From the NCBI GenBank assembly GCA_900549335.1, contig UROJ01000117.1:1-5164 (forward strand): a DNA stretch of 5,164 bases. The letters are read 5' to 3'. Of the stretch, positions 5,044 through 5,164 are shown piece by piece (position 1 is the stretch's first letter; every line of letters begins with the position of its first letter). The notes beneath the pieces were generated by a model. That model saw only the letters and a list, made by a program, of their open reading frames with translations. It searched no databases and had not been told where the DNA came from. This stretch comes from an uncultured Collinsella sp. Its GTDB lineage: Bacteria > Actinomycetota > Coriobacteriia > Coriobacteriales > Coriobacteriaceae. Both the position numbers and the translations under genes were made by a program.

Positions 5044-5164
5044 CTACGTTTGATCAATGCCACAGTGATCTACAACGCAGATGCTGCCGCCATCCATGTC
5101 ATAGTCGCAGTAATCGTATGCACCACAGCCATCTGCTTTATCATAAACAGTACAGATGTCAGTA
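5044..5164 (-). CDS. Second Cys/Asp-rich small peptide, C-terminal part (5' end beyond window)
   Basis: The last 39 residues are visible; the start lies outside the right edge. The fragment begins TDICTVYD and ends HCGIDQT. It has five Cys at fragment positions 4, 13, 19, 29 and 34, each followed by Asp: C4-x3-D8, C13-x3-D17, C19-x2-D22, C29-x2-D32 and C34-x2-D37. It aligns with residues 25-61 of the downstream 61-residue peptide: both share 'DIC..YD', a Cys before an aromatic-Cys pair (DWC/DYC), and a 'C...D.C' end. Identity is low outside the Cys and Asp positions. The five Cys match the last five of its paralogue, and the two first Cys would lie upstream. It lacks a hydrophobic segment in the visible part. 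It is probably another precursor of the same system, and more copies may lie to the right. Confidence 0.7.
   Translation of the reverse strand, partial: TDICTVYDKADGCGAYDYCDYDMDGGSICVVDHCGIDQT

Overview
The window looks like a piece of a high-GC Gram-positive chromosome, most likely from the Coriobacteriia (for example Collinsella). This is an inference from three things: the GC-rich codon use of the first 2 kb, the neighbouring Ser/Thr kinase and FHA genes, and a transposase remnant of a style I associate with that class. No rRNA or tRNA is present to confirm it.

Region 1 (about 1-1967, + strand, GC-rich) is the end of a regulatory operon. It holds the C-terminal part of a Ser/Thr protein kinase-like membrane protein, cut by the left edge of the window. 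An FHA-domain protein follows three bases later behind a strong Shine-Dalgarno. The two probably work together: the kinase phosphorylates threonines and the FHA domain binds phosphothreonine.

Region 2 (about 1968-2287) is non-coding. Its most striking content is a perfect 20-bp inverted repeat (2097-2142) that is not followed by a T-run. Base composition falls from here onward. For example, 1441-1500 has 44 G+C in 60 bases, 2761-2820 has 23 and 4681-4740 has 19. This suggests that an accessory segment begins here.

Region 3 (2288-3943, + strand) is a complete ABC exporter half-transporter, with six predicted membrane segments followed by an ATPase with all canonical motifs. Region 4 (about 3944-4530) has no intact gene. 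It holds a 41-codon N-terminal remnant of an IS110-type transposase, preceded by foldable sequence that may be the element's former non-coding end. A bidirectional hairpin terminator follows at 4532-4576.

Region 5 (4641-5164, - strand, AT-rich) is the most interesting part. It is a compact operon that enters from beyond the right edge. It encodes two diverged tandem paralogues of a Cys-rich, Asp-rich small peptide, in which every cysteine is followed by an aspartate two to four residues later. A 35-residue, single-membrane-segment cationic peptide with a strong ribosome binding site follows. The Cys/Asp pattern resembles precursors of thioether-bridged RiPPs (ranthipeptides with Cys-Asp links). 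The ABC exporter is a plausible but unproven partner, because it lies on the opposite strand across the transposon remnant. The maturase such a system would need, a radical SAM enzyme, is not in this window and would have to lie to the right.
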